The notes beneath the pieces are model-generated. The model made no database searches. It was not told the origin of the DNA and worked only from the letters and a program-made list of their open reading frames with translations. Below, in pieces: positions 20,865 to 33,100 of a DNA stretch of 64,000 nucleotides. The number at the start of each line of letters is the position of its first letter. Within the stretch, counting starts at the first letter, position 1. This stretch comes from Colletotrichum lupini (Eukaryota; Ascomycota; Sordariomycetes; Glomerellales; Glomerellaceae). Location: contig NC_064673.1 in the NCBI RefSeq assembly GCF_023278565.1, positions 806,001 through 870,000 on the forward strand, written 5' to 3'. The position numbers and the translations under genes are program-made.

Positions 20865-22667
20865 AAGAAGGCCTTAAAACTATCTCGACTAAGAAAGTCG
20901 GGCAGGGAAAGAAAAATCTCGAAGACGGCGCGGTCAAATACGGTGACGGGATAGGGTGGTGAAAGCCCACCACTTGTTTAAACGGCGCAATTACGGCGTT
21001 ACATAGGCACGACATGTGGAGGAATAGGAAACCCCTTGAGGACCAACGTGCGACCTCTGATCGGAGCCGACGGCAAAGATATTCAACTCCACAACCAATA
21101 CTCGGGGGCATGCTATCCGTCAACTCCGGTGTGCGTGAGAAATTACTCGAAGCACGTATATGGCAACACGCCGGTGTGCATTGGAGCGAAAGGGCGAAGG
21201 GCGAAAGCAGGGTCTGCACGGAGGTTTGGAAAATATTGGCGTATAGAGCAGCTCGCAGCTGACAATTTTGTCTTCTTTGCTTATTTCTTCGGGAAGTAGA
21301 TGGGCAATGAACTTGTTCTTCACTATAACTCACTCTAAATTGCATACTGTGTACATCGTCACTGACCAGATCCGTCAAACCCATCAAAAAGACGCTTTCC
21401 CGCGGGTAGCCTAACATCCGGCACTTCCGGAGACCAAAGTCAGCGAGAGCGAATCCCGATCCGATCACGAAAGTTCTACATGCAATGCATGGCAGCATGA
21501 GATTATTGAGAAGGGCATATAATTTGATCCCACGTTGACTCGGTGGATCTCGTCCGGCGGACCCTGATCCAGACGGTGTGTCGACGGCTTCCTCTAGAAC
21601 ACAGCTCCACCAGACTCCTTTGGGTCGATGTTTGTCGCCTGCTCCTGAGCAACAGTCATCTCACGCCACCGGTTGGCCATGATACAAGCATTTTCTTGAT
21701 CCCGCTAGTCTCGAGCCCGCTAGAGCCGTGGGCGGCCATGTTGTACATTGTATCGTGTAGGGCTACATTAGCTCCACGTCTGAGCGGCGAATTCGTGATT
21801 CGGAGAGCCCCCGCTGCTCTCAAGTAAGCGTACCTCACCGAAGAGCACCGAGTCGGTCCCGAGAACCGGTGGACAACGTAGTGCGGCAAACGAAAGAAAA
21901 AAGTGGCCGACTTATTCCTATGTCTGTCGGGGTCGGTCTTGCTTGACCGCCGACTTCGTGATTTGCCAGTCCTTACGGCCTAGTATGGACGGTGTTCTAA
22001 AAATCCGTTGTCTCCATCGTCGTGAACCGTCCGGTTGCTGGATAATGCCGTGGTCCGGCGGACGAGTCTAAGATGAAGATTGGTAGCTCTTCTACTCTCA
22101 CCAGTGCTCGTCTGCTTCTTAGTAGCTAGGGGGTCGGATACTAGACAGTGCCATCAGTTAGCTGCCGAGTACAATATGCCACGGAGACGAATTTCTGACT
22201 TGAGAGATTGTTTTCCGAATCCCATTAGCCATGCGAGAGGATTTGAGGGCGCCGTCGGCCTTTGAGGGGGTTCAGTGGGTGACATATCACTCCTGTGGCG
22301 AACCCCCCTCCAAGCTGGCGAGTATTACTTGCTGGGATGATGAAAGCTCTTGAAATGTAATACGAGATCCAACTGTTTGATTCTTGAAATTCTATATTTT
22401 CGGCCGCCAAACGCGTATGCAAGTCTTACGGGTCTATGTTTCGTTAGTAGAAAGATGAATGATAATACGGCAGGCTTCGACAAAGCGGACAATCGAGCAA
22501 TTGTCGACTCTACACGAAAGGCCTACGTTCCAGTTGGGACATAAGCTAGCTTCCATCCTAAGAAAAACTCACTTCTTACGGCCATCTCTTTGTGTTAATC
22601 AAGAAAAACATCCATTTCAACCTTCCCCAATCTCGCGATATAGGTGCTTCCCTCGATTCAAATCGTC
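20865..22667. other. gene-poor interval before the 5S gene
   Basis: Frames up to 216 codons (20848-21498, minus) show no domain, signal or biased composition. No terminal repeat pairs or transposase motif found by eye. Possibly old degenerate DNA. Confidence 0.4.
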
Positions 22668-22786
22668 ACATACGACCATACCCATTGGAAAACTCGGGAT
22701 CCCGTCCGCTCTCCCATAGATAAGCCAATGAGGGCCGGATTAGTAGTTGGGTCGGTGACGACCAGCGAATACCTGGTGTTGTATGT
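22668..22786 (+). rRNA. 5S ribosomal RNA gene (dispersed copy)
   Basis: 119 nt starting ACATACGACCATACCC and ending GTTGTATGTTT. The ends pair to form helix I (ACATACGAC with GTTGTATGT). Internal promoter parts are present: TAGATAAGCC (A/intermediate region) and GGATTAGTAGTTGGGTCGGTGAC (C box region). A run of five T at 22786-22790 serves as Pol III terminator. Compared with the 5S sequence I remember for related Sordariomycetes there are a few substitutions; two of them (CATTGG early, CCAATG later) change a C-G pair to T-A in the same helix, so pairing is kept. This suggests a variant but functional copy. Single dispersed 5S genes are usual in filamentous ascomycetes. Confidence 0.9.
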
Positions 22787-22790
22787 TTTT
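22786..22790 (+). terminator. Pol III T-run terminator of 5S rRNA gene
   Basis: Five consecutive T directly after the mature 5S 3' end, the usual RNA polymerase III stop signal. Confidence 0.7.
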
Positions 22791-25700
22791 GAAGTTTTGG
22801 TGGGTTCACGATAATCGCATGTTGTGGACCCGCATGGGGTTTTGTCAGTCGTTGATACCTTACCTCAAACATCACGAATACTTACAAGCAAACGAGCGTT
22901 TTTAGATTTCTGCGGTGTCTTCCGAAGTACCACGGTTCGTTATTATACTACCACACGCCCGAATGGTTCTCAGCTCGACGTTCACCTGGTGGTTCATGCC
23001 GTCTAGAGCAGCGAAGGATAGCGTACAGCTAGTTGACTGCAGGGAAGCATGGATAAGTAAGGTATGAATACAGCCGAAGTTAGCAGCAGAGAGATGTGAA
23101 CTTTAGTCCGTCGTAGATAAGCACCGGTGGTTAGATAGTTGCCCTGCGATGCCTTGCCAGAATACTTGAATTAGTAAGATCATTTCGGTAGTGTGGATGG
23201 CGCTGAATGTGAATCTCTACTACATGCTCTTCCTCCTCGCTTCATTAATGGCGGGAACAAGGTGCATCTATATCAGTTTCCAGGTTTGCACAAGAAGAAA
23301 TCTATACAGACATATGGGTATAGCGTCAAGTCCTGTTCAGGACCAGGTACGACCAGATAGAGCGAGCATCTGAGGTTGTCATGGAGGTCACGCTAAGCTT
23401 GGGGAGTGATACCGATCTTTCTGCGTTCCCATTCACGGCCATCTAGCAACTATTATGGTGCTAGAGAGCTAGCACAAGCATACGTACATATGAGGTATGT
23501 ATGAAGTTGTCGACACCCAGGTGTATCTCGGCGGTGAGTGACGCTAATATTACAAGTGCTGTTCGACGATATACAACTGAAGAACTCCTCAAACAGCATT
23601 TGGTTTACTTTCGGCGCAGATTTTCCTCAGCACGGCTACTTGAGTTCATAAAATAAGCTTATTCAATGTCGGTTGCCAGAATCACCATCCTTTTACAACC
23701 TCTTCTGAAAGTCGGTGATTGCCCCCCTCACATTGGAATCCAACATGGTAAAAGCCAACGCTGGAACGCTGTTTGTGTCACGTCTTATATTTTCAATGTA
23801 CAAAACCTCAAGCTCAGTATCCTTGCAGCCAGAATCAGCTACTTGCTTGCTTGGCAAGTCTAATGTTACTATTTGCGTCTTCGTCTATGGAGATCTTTGG
23901 CGTTCGCTTGGTGAGGCTGCTCAGGTGTAGTCTTCGGCAGGATTCGCTAGCAAGCAGATTGGGGATTCCAGCCAGTACTCCATGAAACATAATCTCAGTG
24001 AGTACGTACACTAGTACGCGCAAATTGGGAGTATATCTACATAAAAACCATTCACCTCGAGCCATAAAGGTGTTGCAATATCACGAGCAGGGCGCTATGA
24101 GATATGATCCTTGGCCTGAAGTATGTTGCGAACGAGTATGCGTGTCTTTTTTAGCCATAGAAATTAACCATTTAGCGAGTTTCTCATGTTATTGAGGACG
24201 GGGGATTGAGGACGGTGGATCACGGCCACTGAAGTATGGTAAACTGTCGCTGATCAACTGTCGGCAGGGGAACTAGGCTGTGCCGCGAGCAAGTTGCATC
24301 AAGCAAGACTGAAGCGTTTTCTTGGACCTCGTACTCTTGATTTGGCCCTCCGGATGGGTCGTTGGGCCGCTCTGCCGACAGGGTTGTACCAAAATCGGAA
24401 TTGCAGCCGGAGCGGGGCCGAACAGTTCCCGGAGCCGACCTGCTGCCTTACTACAAGGTGGATTCCCATGTCCGGATTCAGTGGCGCCCCGCAGCCGGTG
24501 GGCGGCAGCACCAAGCCTCAAGTAAGAGCACACTAACAATTACAGAGTAAGGTGCCTTCCTCCAGACGTATACCGACGTACATCAGAAGAATGACTGAAA
24601 CCCTCATCGTGCAACTCGATGCATTCATCTTACAATGGCGGATGACGTCCGATCTGTAAGCTGCGAAGCGCCAGAACCGGTCTGATCAAGAGGAGAAGAG
24701 GAGAGTGGCTCTCGAAGGCTATATCGATCGAGGATTTCTCCCCAACGCCCTACCAGCTCAACAAACTATTATTGCATGAAGTACGGAGTACCGGAGCATG
24801 TTATCGTGACAGCCGTTGCTTGCACACCGACCTTGCGTTAGCGAGTCACGCGGGCGATTTGGCCCTCAACCCCCGCCAGATTTTTTGTGGGACATGCCCG
24901 TCTCGTTCTCGACCACGAGAGTGCTATCTCGGCTTGGTTGCTCATCGCTCGGCGATTACCAGCGGGATGTTCGCGCCGCGGATGGCATTCTCGCAATACC
25001 GACGGAAGGATGCCGCACCCTAGAGGCTTCACCTCCAGCTTGGCTGGGAGACAATAAACGACGCCATGCTTCCTCCAGCCGGGCGCAGCTGGAGGCTCTG
25101 GCAGCAAATACCTAGGTGATGAAGCTTGCGGTGGGTGGCAACAAGTACAACCCACAATCCACAAGGTCCTTCAGGGAGTCAAGCAACGTGAGTGGGTGCA
25201 TGGATTGCCATGCGGCGGCGCCCCCAAATATGGACCAACTTAAGACCATCAAGCACGCGCAGGCGCCCCTCTGCCCTCTTCTAAGTCTAGGCTCTCTGGC
25301 AAAGCGGTGGGTGACTCGTTGGACGTTTGACCGCACGCCGCGGACTCGGACGATAGTGTCCATGCCTGTCTCGCTGCGAGGCGGACCACGAGGCCTGGGT
25401 ACCAAAGTCAACCCAAGAATCAAACTGTCACCATCTTATCGGTGCTAAGCCATTCGGACGCCCCCTACGCAAGTCACGTCCAGGGATCCCCCGCCAAGTA
25501 TGGTCAAGCAGCAGCGGGCTATTGGTTGGACGTTCCTGGCCTTCCCCCTTTGCGGCAGCCCTGGATCCGACTTTGTGAGGGCAGAAGAGGTACTGGGTCT
25601 GGAAGAATAGTAGTACGGGGCCACCGAGAGCGCTCGTCAAGGTACTTTCAAGGCCTGCCGTCCTGCCGACCTACCTATCTCTAGGTACCTGACGGCTGCG

Positions 25701-26533
25701 GCATGCCTACCAAGGTCCATATGCGGCGAGAGGGAGCTCAAGCTGCGGTAAGGGAATACGCAATCCCCCAAGAGAACCCGCACCGTTGAAGGGAAGAGAC
25801 AAGGTGAGAAAAGGTAAGAAAGGTACCGTCGTAGAGAGGTATCTAAGTCGCCAGCCTGCCGCAACGCAACGCACCCTCTCACTTACACCATCTCCCTTTC
25901 TCTTCGCTTCCTTTGACTTTGCTCCGATTCCTCCCACTTCCCTCACCTACATACCGTACTTCCTTCACACACTCTTTCTTTCCGCATCTACAACCTCTGG
26001 TCAATACTTTATTTTCAAAGTGCGTTTGGCCTGCTGATCAGAGGTTGCTCGAAATGCCTGTGCCAATTGCCGCCAAAGGTCAGTGACATTCATCTGTACA
26101 ACCACCCCCTTGTCGCCGCCTCTCGCTTCCATGTACCGCCTACAGCCCCTCCGTCTCAATGGATGGAAATTCCCCCGAATCCCCCCATGCCCGCATCCCC
26201 AAACACCGCCCGACGATCTGCTGTTCTGCTATTCCTTCGGAGCCTACACTACGGATACACGTACCTACACTACCCCGCGTCAGCGCTCTTGCGAATCACG
26301 TTGCTTGCCTGAGGTGGTCAGGCCTGTGGCAAATGGCTTCCAGGACCACGCAATCCCGACTTGTTCGGGCGCGTGGCCAATTTAGAGCTTGCCAGTTTCG
26401 TTTCTCGGGTTGCTATTTCATCTGTTTCTTTTTGCCTTTTTGCAAAATTGCAACCAACCTGTTTCGCTCCCTGCTACCTCACCGTTTCTCGCCATTTCGT
26501 TCCCTACAACTCTGACTGCCTCGACGCTTGACG
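22791..26533. other. gene-poor interval with leader of the 26534 gene
   Basis: No gene supported over 3.7 kb. Frames here are at most about 110 codons without features. The recurring motif run ACCTACCTATCTCTAGGTACC occupies 25669-25689. From about 25790 the DNA becomes strongly pyrimidine-rich on plus, as expected of a transcribed leader. A 10-codon upstream frame (ATG at 26054, TGA at 26084-26086) lies in that leader and ends within GGTCAGTGA, which also resembles a splice donor, so it could instead belong to an untranslated first exon. Confidence 0.4.
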
Positions 26534-27688
26534 ATGCCTGGTGTTAACAACGGTGCCCTGGCTTCAGCCGGCATTATTGCTGTGTCTGTTGCCGTTGCAG
26601 CTGCTATTGCCATCTACGAGTCACCAGAACTTCAGCGATATGCCAACGATGTCCGGAGACGCATCGCCATGGCCTTACACTCTTTGGGCGAGGGTTTCGA
26701 GCCCAACGACCGCCCGCCCATGTTCAACAGACCCGAGGACGCCCAGGGTTTCCTAGAGTCCCGTGGAGGGGCTGAAGCTGGAGTCGACGCCGATGACGAG
26801 ACACGCCGCCGCCAGCGCGAGGAGATTTTGTATTGGAATGCCGTGGCCTTGGCCAAGAAGGAGAAGGAGAGAATCGAAGCCGAAGAATCCGGATCGCGGG
26901 AGCTGCCGCCACCAGGCCCAGCGCGGGGCAGATCTTTCGATGACTTTTTGCACGAGGACAAGAGTGGCGAGAAGGGATCCTTCGTTTACAACACGGGCGC
27001 AACCACCTACAACGACGAGGGGCTTATTCGACGCCGTCCCGAGGGTGTCCGCGGCCTCAACGCTTCGCTTTACGCCAACCCTTTCGCCGACGAACACCAG
27101 ATCGATCAGGAAGATTTGCCAGTCATGGAAGAGCCCAGCTCCCTGTCCCCCGCCCACGACGAGGCCGTGTCAGACATTTACAGCGCCACCACCCGCGACG
27201 CCGACGAACGCCCCCGAGACATTGCCGCCACCATTGCCCAAATGCCCCCTCTGGTCGACGTCTCTGAAACTTCATCCCAATCTGAAAAGTCCACGACTCT
27301 CGACCGCGAGCTCGGTGCCGACGAGTACATGACTGCTGGCCAAGAGAACCGCGAAGAAGCCTATGCCTCCATCCAAGCCTGGGCACAAGGGTCCAGCCCC
27401 TCCAACTTTTACTCACCGCTTCCCATGTCGCCTCCCGTACCCATGTCCGAACCCGAGCTTGTTAGCGAAGGCGAACTCACCCCCACCGACTCGGCCTCCC
27501 TCGCTGGCTCCGGCGAGGACGTCGCCAACGATGCCGCTTCGTCTAGAGCTGGTGACAACAGCCGCTACTACGATGTGCTGAGTGAGAGCGAGGGTATGAT
27601 GACTCCCGCTAGCTGGTCCGAGGTTGGAAGCGTTGTCAGCGAGAGCGAGACTCGCAGCGAAACTGCGCAGGCCCGTGTCCACGCATGA
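26534..27688 (+). CDS. conserved fungal membrane-anchored acidic protein, function unknown
   Basis: Intronless, 384 aa. I chose the ATG at 26534; the frame is open for two codons upstream without another ATG. Residues about 8-28 (ALASAGIIAVSVAVAAAIAI) form one hydrophobic N-terminal segment, followed by a basic stretch (YANDVRRRIAMALHSLGEGF), which predicts a signal anchor with the bulk in the cytosol. A charged helical stretch follows (RRRQREEILYWNAVALAKKEKERIEAEE, about 90-120). The rest is low-complexity and acidic, rich in Ser/Pro/Glu/Asp, with repeated SESE motifs near the end (SESEGMMTP, SESETRSE) suited to casein-kinase-type phosphorylation. I do not recognise a named family. Confidence 0.82.
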   Translation: MPGVNNGALASAGIIAVSVAVAAAIAIYESPELQRYANDVRRRIAMALHSLGEGFEPNDRPPMFNRPEDAQGFLESRGGAEAGVDADDETRRRQREEILYWNAVALAKKEKERIEAEESGSRELPPPGPARGRSFDDFLHEDKSGEKGSFVYNTGATTYNDEGLIRRRPEGVRGLNASLYANPFADEHQIDQEDLPVMEEPSSLSPAHDEAVSDIYSATTRDADERPRDIAATIAQMPPLVDVSETSSQSEKSTTLDRELGADEYMTAGQENREEAYASIQAWAQGSSPSNFYSPLPMSPPVPMSEPELVSEGELTPTDSASLAGSGEDVANDAASSRAGDNSRYYDVLSESEGMMTPASWSEVGSVVSESETRSETAQARVHA

Positions 27689-28021
27689 ACGCGGTTTCTC
27701 TTCAACTTTTCTTTGGTATATCACAATTGATTCAGTCAGCTCGCTAAGCACGGCGACGGAAATAGCAGGGAAAGGCGCAAAAGGATCAACAGGACTGGGA
27801 AACAGAGCACGAATAGATTTTGGGCGGATAGGCACATGACTTGAAATAAAACCTTTAGTTTCTAAATGCATTTCCCCGTGATCCCGTGTCTTCCCTGTTG
27901 GTCTGCCTTCTGAGAGACCATCGCATAGCGCCGCGTCCACGGCAATCAAAGTTTAACAAACTCCAAAAATGACAGGAAGTGTATCTCCTCGTCTACGCTA
28001 GTATGGTAGTGGAACAGCTCT
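27689..28021. other. short convergent intergenic
   Basis: 333 bases between the 3' ends of the membrane-anchored protein gene (+) and the metallopeptidase-like gene (-). AT-rich 3' flanks only. Confidence 0.5.
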
Positions 28022-28987
28022 TCACTGTGGAACCTCGTCGGCAGCTCGGATCCTTCCCAATCTAACATCATCATCCGAAATATCGTCCTTGTTCACAATC
28101 ACAGCCTCCTCCTCCTTCATCTTGTCGCCGTAATCCTTCCACAGCTGCTCGACGGGCCTGCCCACGATCTCGGTCCAGAACTCCTTCTCCTTGTAGCGCT
28201 GGGTACGAAGCTTCTCGTTGATCCTCCTGACGGTGCCCTTGCCGAAGCGGCCCTCGAGGTAGTCGAGGAAGTAGCCCGTGTGCTGGTACCCGCCGTCCCA
28301 GTTCCCGGTGGCGTCGCGCTTCCAGTGAGGCGGGCTCAGGTCGGCGTTGAGGCGGACCCAGTCAGCGATGCCCTCGATCAGGCCGCCCGGGCAGGTTCCG
28401 TGGGCGTTATACTGGAAGCAGTGGACCATTTCGTGGGTGAGGACGCCCATGATCTCGGCGGTGCGGCGGTCGGCGGGGATGCCGGCGATGTAGGACATGG
28501 AGAAGTGGATCTCCTTGTGGTCGTCGTCGAGGTCGGAGCCCGTGGTGTAGGCGACGCCGCCCATGGGGCGGAGGATGAGGGTGACGGAGCGGGTTGGCGG
28601 GACGTGGGTTGTGTGGTTGGAGGGGGACTCGTAGAGGAGGGTGAGGACGGAGCGGACGGCGGTCGCGAGGGCGGTGCTGGCGTTCACGGCGGAGAGGAAG
28701 TGGGCTGCGGCCGGGTCGTTGAGGTCGCGGATCTCGAGGCGGAGCTTGGGGAGGGCAAAGTCCGGGACGGGACGGGGGTGATTGCTGGCGGCGCCGGCGG
28801 CGGGGGCTAGCGGTTGCTGATCTGATGATGATTTGAGGTGGGCGGGGAGCGGGGTGGCGGCTGGGGGCGCCGGGGCCGGGCCCGGTGCCTCGGAGGTTGG
28901 TGTTGATTCTGGGACGGCGGATGACATGGCTGGGAGGAAGATGGCGATGGGATCAGGGTTGGGCGTGGTGTTTGGTGGGAGGACCAT
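28022..28987 (-). CDS. basic secretory protein (BSP)-like zinc metallopeptidase family, cytosolic form
   Basis: Intronless, 321 aa from the ATG at 28987; an in-frame ATG at 28927 (MSSAVPES) is an equally good start. After a Pro/Ala/Ser-rich N-terminus (to about 75) comes the BSP domain: LRLEIRDLNDPAAAHFL, a VTLILRPMGGVAYTTG strand, MSYIAGIP, and the zinc-site phrase VLTHEMVHCFQYNAHGTCPG with GGLIEGIADWVRL just after. HExxH with the downstream Glu is the gluzincin-like arrangement of plant BSPs (PF04450), which are linked to defence. Then GGYQHTGYFLDYLEGRFG and a charged C-terminus. No signal peptide is visible with either start, unlike the plant proteins. Peptidase activity is inferred from the intact motif. 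Confidence 0.88.
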   Translation of the reverse strand: MVLPPNTTPNPDPIAIFLPAMSSAVPESTPTSEAPGPAPAPPAATPLPAHLKSSSDQQPLAPAAGAASNHPRPVPDFALPKLRLEIRDLNDPAAAHFLSAVNASTALATAVRSVLTLLYESPSNHTTHVPPTRSVTLILRPMGGVAYTTGSDLDDDHKEIHFSMSYIAGIPADRRTAEIMGVLTHEMVHCFQYNAHGTCPGGLIEGIADWVRLNADLSPPHWKRDATGNWDGGYQHTGYFLDYLEGRFGKGTVRRINEKLRTQRYKEKEFWTEIVGRPVEQLWKDYGDKMKEEEAVIVNKDDISDDDVRLGRIRAADEVPQ

Positions 28988-30188
28988 CTGGGAGAGAGCG
29001 ACCCGCGAGGGGGGTTTTTGAGGGACGCAGTAGCTCGAGATGATGTGCCCTACGGATCCGGACAGTTTGAAGTTAGGTAGGGTACCTGTTGGAGCTACCG
29101 AGTACCTTGGTTTCGTGAGTACCTACCTTAGCCAACTAGCGTGAGGTAGTGGTGGTTTCGATCACTGTAATGGGACGCAGGTATCCGTACTTTGCTCGAG
29201 TTTCAACGCCTGAGGTAAGATAAGTAGCTGCATGCGGAAGCGGATGCTGGTTGTACTACACGCCAGTGTTTCTCATATAATTAACATTACGATCTCGTTT
29301 TCGAGAGGTTGCATAGAAACAGGAAACGCTCCTCCCTTTATGTCCGAGAGGTGGATTAGGGAAGGAAAACAGGAATTCCACGAGTCCACATCATCTTGAC
29401 GGAGGACCCTGTTCCATACGCCGTAAGGTGCAGCATGACAGGCGACTGTAGCTCCCGATCGGGGGACGTACCTCAGGTGCTTAGCTGCTTGGGTGGGAAC
29501 GTGCCTCCCCCGCGGCTGCAGGGGTAAGGGTCCGGGCCCCGTGGCCGCCCCTCACCTCACTGCTCAGGGCCCTCTCACGATAAGCGGATAAGGACCTAGC
29601 GCGGTCTTTCTTAGCGTCCCGCAACACCGCAGGAGCGGAACCCCCAGCCAATGGTCGCCCGGGCTGGGGCTTGCTGGGCGCTGCTGGTGCACGGGACAAC
29701 CTGCGATGCCCCTTTGTTGTTTGGTTTCGAGAACGTCAACCGCATCCATAAACAACAACCCCATTTTGCCCATCTCCATTCTGCCACTGCTGCCACCTGC
29801 GCAACCCGGCCCCAATCTGCCACATTCTTCGCACTGGGATATTCCTCCGTGCTGCTGCTCGCTTCCCAACGCATATTTGCACATAGTTGTAAGCGTTTTT
29901 CTTCTGCCCTACCAGTTTCAAACGATATCACACACCCCCCTCCCCTCCCTCGGTGCGCTAAACGATTCATACCCTCGCTCATCGTCGACCTCCCCGTCGC
30001 TCGTCTGTCCTGACTGGCTACCTACCCGCGCGCGCGCAAACCGTCTCATTCGTCCAAGCTTCCTTTGTGATGACAACGACGACAAACGACACCACCATTG
30101 ACCACGATATATACAGACAACTGCTGACACTGCCTTCTGCTCGCACCAGGCACAACCCACCCCGAGCCCAACCCTCGTTTTGCAGGGA
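28988..30188. other. divergent promoter region between BSP-like gene and STU1
   Basis: Motif runs TTAGGTAGGGTACCTG (about 29073-29088) and GTACCTACCTTA (29119-29130). The last 500 bases are pyrimidine-rich and probably STU1 leader; the sequence CTCGTTTTGCAG just before the ATG looks like an acceptor, so an intron may lie in the 5' UTR. Confidence 0.45.
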
Positions 30189-33100
30189 ATGGCGGAAAAA
30201 ATCACCGAAGAACAGGTCGACGACCTGCTGAAGATCCTCCGCAGCGAGGCCAGCGTCGATCAAAAGGTCCAGCACGTCACCGGCATCAAGTCCGGCATCA
30301 AGCAGCACAACGTTCCCGATGTCCTCGTACCGCAAGTTTTCGACGGCCTCCGTACCGCCTCTACCTCGCCGCACGCCGTCCTCGTCAATGCCGGCTTCAC
30401 GGCCCTCAACCACCTCCTGACAAGACTGTCGAGACAGGAGCCAAAGTACATTGCCAAGGATGCGAAACACACACTTCCCCTGGTCATTGACAAGCTCGGC
30501 GACCCCAAGGATAAGTTCAGGAGCCTCGCATCGCAGGCACTGACCACCATCTACACAGCCGCCCCCATGGACGTCGAGCGCTCCGTCAAGAATGTTGCCA
30601 TGGTTGGTAAGAACCCGAGGGCAAAGGAGGCCAGCATGCACTGGCTGTTGAACATGCACCAGGAGCACGGCACCCAGTTCCGCGCCTACGTCCCGACTCT
30701 CATGGAGTTGCTCGAAGACGCTGATGGCATGGTGCGCGACGTCGCTAAGAGCACCGTCATTGAGCTGTTCCGGTATGTTTCCTGGACGCGGGTTCGATCG
30801 CATGATTCGCGCTAATTGATATAATGCAGGAATGCTCCCAATGCCGCCAAGTCTGACCTCAAGAGACAGCTTAAGAACTTCAATGTCCGCCCCGCCATTG
30901 AACAAGCCATTGTCAAAGAGCTTGCGCCCACAGCAGCCGACCGACCAAAGACTCCAGGCCTCGATGCTCCCGCTCCTGCCCCTCGACCGAAGCTTGCCGC
31001 GAGTGTGTCTTCCGTTGCGAGCGAGCGCCCTGTTACACCAGCCCCCGAAACGCGAAGCGAGGTCGAGCCGTCATATGCCAACACCCAGCGTGAATTAGAC
31101 GACATTCTAAGGGAAATGATGATGTACTTTGAGGGCAGGGAGTCGGAGCAAAATTGGCTGAAGCGCGAAGAGAGCATGACAAAGTTGCGTAGGTTGATTG
31201 CCGGCAACGTCCCCCAAGACTTCCCCGACGCCTTCCTGCTGGGTCTTAAGGGACTACTCGATGGAATCATCAAGGCCATCACCTCGCTACGGACCAGTCT
31301 TTCAAAAGAAGGCTGCAATCTCGTACAGGATATCGCCATGACCTTTGGCCCCGGCATGGATCCTTTGGTGGAGCTTCTTATGCAGACCTTCATCAAACTC
31401 GCCGCGGCAACGAAGAAGATTGCTTCCCAGCAGGCAGATACCACAGTCAACATCATCATCGGCAAAGTCACCTACAATTCGCGCATCATGCAGCATATCT
31501 GGGGTGCTTGCCAGGATAAGAATGTCCAGCCCAGAACGTATGCCACTGGTTGGCTCAAGACGATCCTTACCAAGGAAGCACATCACAAGAGTCACATTGA
31601 GCACGGCGGAGGACTGGACCTCGTCGAGAAATGCATCAAGAAGGGGCTCAATGACGCGAACCCCGGTGTAAGGGAGCGCATGCGTGCCACCTTTTGGGTG
31701 TTTGCCAAAATCTGGCCACCCAGGGCAGATATGTAAGTCGAGAGTGCTCCGATCTGCCACGCATCTTGCTGACAGAAAAAAAAACAGGCTCAAGGATACG
31801 CTGGAACCGACTGCGCAGAAGCTCCTCGACAAGGACCCCAACAACCCCAACGCCCCTAAGAGGGAAGTCGAGGCTACACGCGCCAGACCAGGCCTGGGCC
31901 TGTCAAAGAGCACCATGGGCACTGGGAAACCGACCTTGCGTGAGACTATGATGGCACAGAAGAAGGCGACAATGGCAGCATCACAAAAGTTGCCGCCTCG
32001 CCCAGGCTCTGCAATGGCCAATTTGTCTCCCGCTCGACCACAACAAGCGGCGTCCAGCTCGTCGAGCGGCCCAGCGCCGTCCGCTAAGCCGACAGCCTCA
32101 GGAGGCATGTCCGTTCGGCCCATGAGACCGACCAAGAGAAGGCCAGAAATGGCGGCACGACCCGCGACGGCTGGACCCTACTCAGTACGCACGCATGACG
32201 GACCCTCCGCCGAGACATCTAGTCCCGAAAACCCCAAGTCTAGGAGCACCACAACGAGGCCGAAGACCGAGGCCTCCCCACGGAGAGCTCAAAGTAGGCC
32301 TCGTGCTGCGACATCTCATGCGTCACCCGGCGCCAAGTCGACCCTTTCGAAATCTGTTTCTTCTCCTCGCGACTCGCCCCGCACAAGTCCTGCAAAGCCC
32401 GAGAGGATGCAGACCACAATCCCGACGAGTAGCCCGTCCAGGAACAATGAAGATCTTACATTAGTGGTGCCGAGCCTCGGGAGCTTGAGGTCGCCTCCAA
32501 CTTTGGATCGACGTCAAAGAGCCGCGACAGAGGAGCCGACAGTACCAGACTTTGAGGCAGATGCGCCTGCGGAGATTGCGGCGGAGATTCCTTTGCCCAA
32601 GGCCGAGCTAGCACAAGAAGCATCTTCTGAACCCGTTCCTGAGCCCACTCCGGAGCCTGCCGAGCAATCTTTGGCAGAACCTGAAGATGAGGTTGCTGTA
32701 GGAGCGCCCACCGAGACCTCACCCGAGGCCCCAGCGGCCGAGACCGAAGAGGCACCGCTTGAGGAGGCCGTGGAAGCTCCTGCCGAGGCTGCGGCGGGAG
32801 GATTAGCCCCCTCTCCTGTTATAGAGGAGATGGCTAAGGCAGAACCGGAGCCGGCGTCAACGAATGGACTGAAGGTGTTCGAGGACCCCTTCGTCGATGA
32901 CGGTACAACTGCCAACCCAGATATCACTATCCCCGTTCTGGAAGATAAGCCCGTGAATGAGGTTGCTGCACCAGCGCTGAGCAATGGATTTGAGGCCAAC
33001 GGTACGCCCGAGACTCCCGAAAAAGCCCGTCAGACATCGAGACTGCTTGACAGCGGTGTTACGAGAGTTAAGGCGAAGTCTCTGGACGTCCACGGCTTTA

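Noticed and set aside
20865..26533. Possible RIP-mutated transposon
   Set aside because: The DNA is only moderately AT-rich, and I found no terminal repeats, transposase or polymerase fragments by eye. A RIP-index calculation and repeat search would decide.
30018..30905. 295-codon frame antisense to STU1 exon 1
   Set aside because: It lies over a strongly supported coding exon and reads as a Val/Gly/Glu-rich mirror of the sense codons; a shadow.
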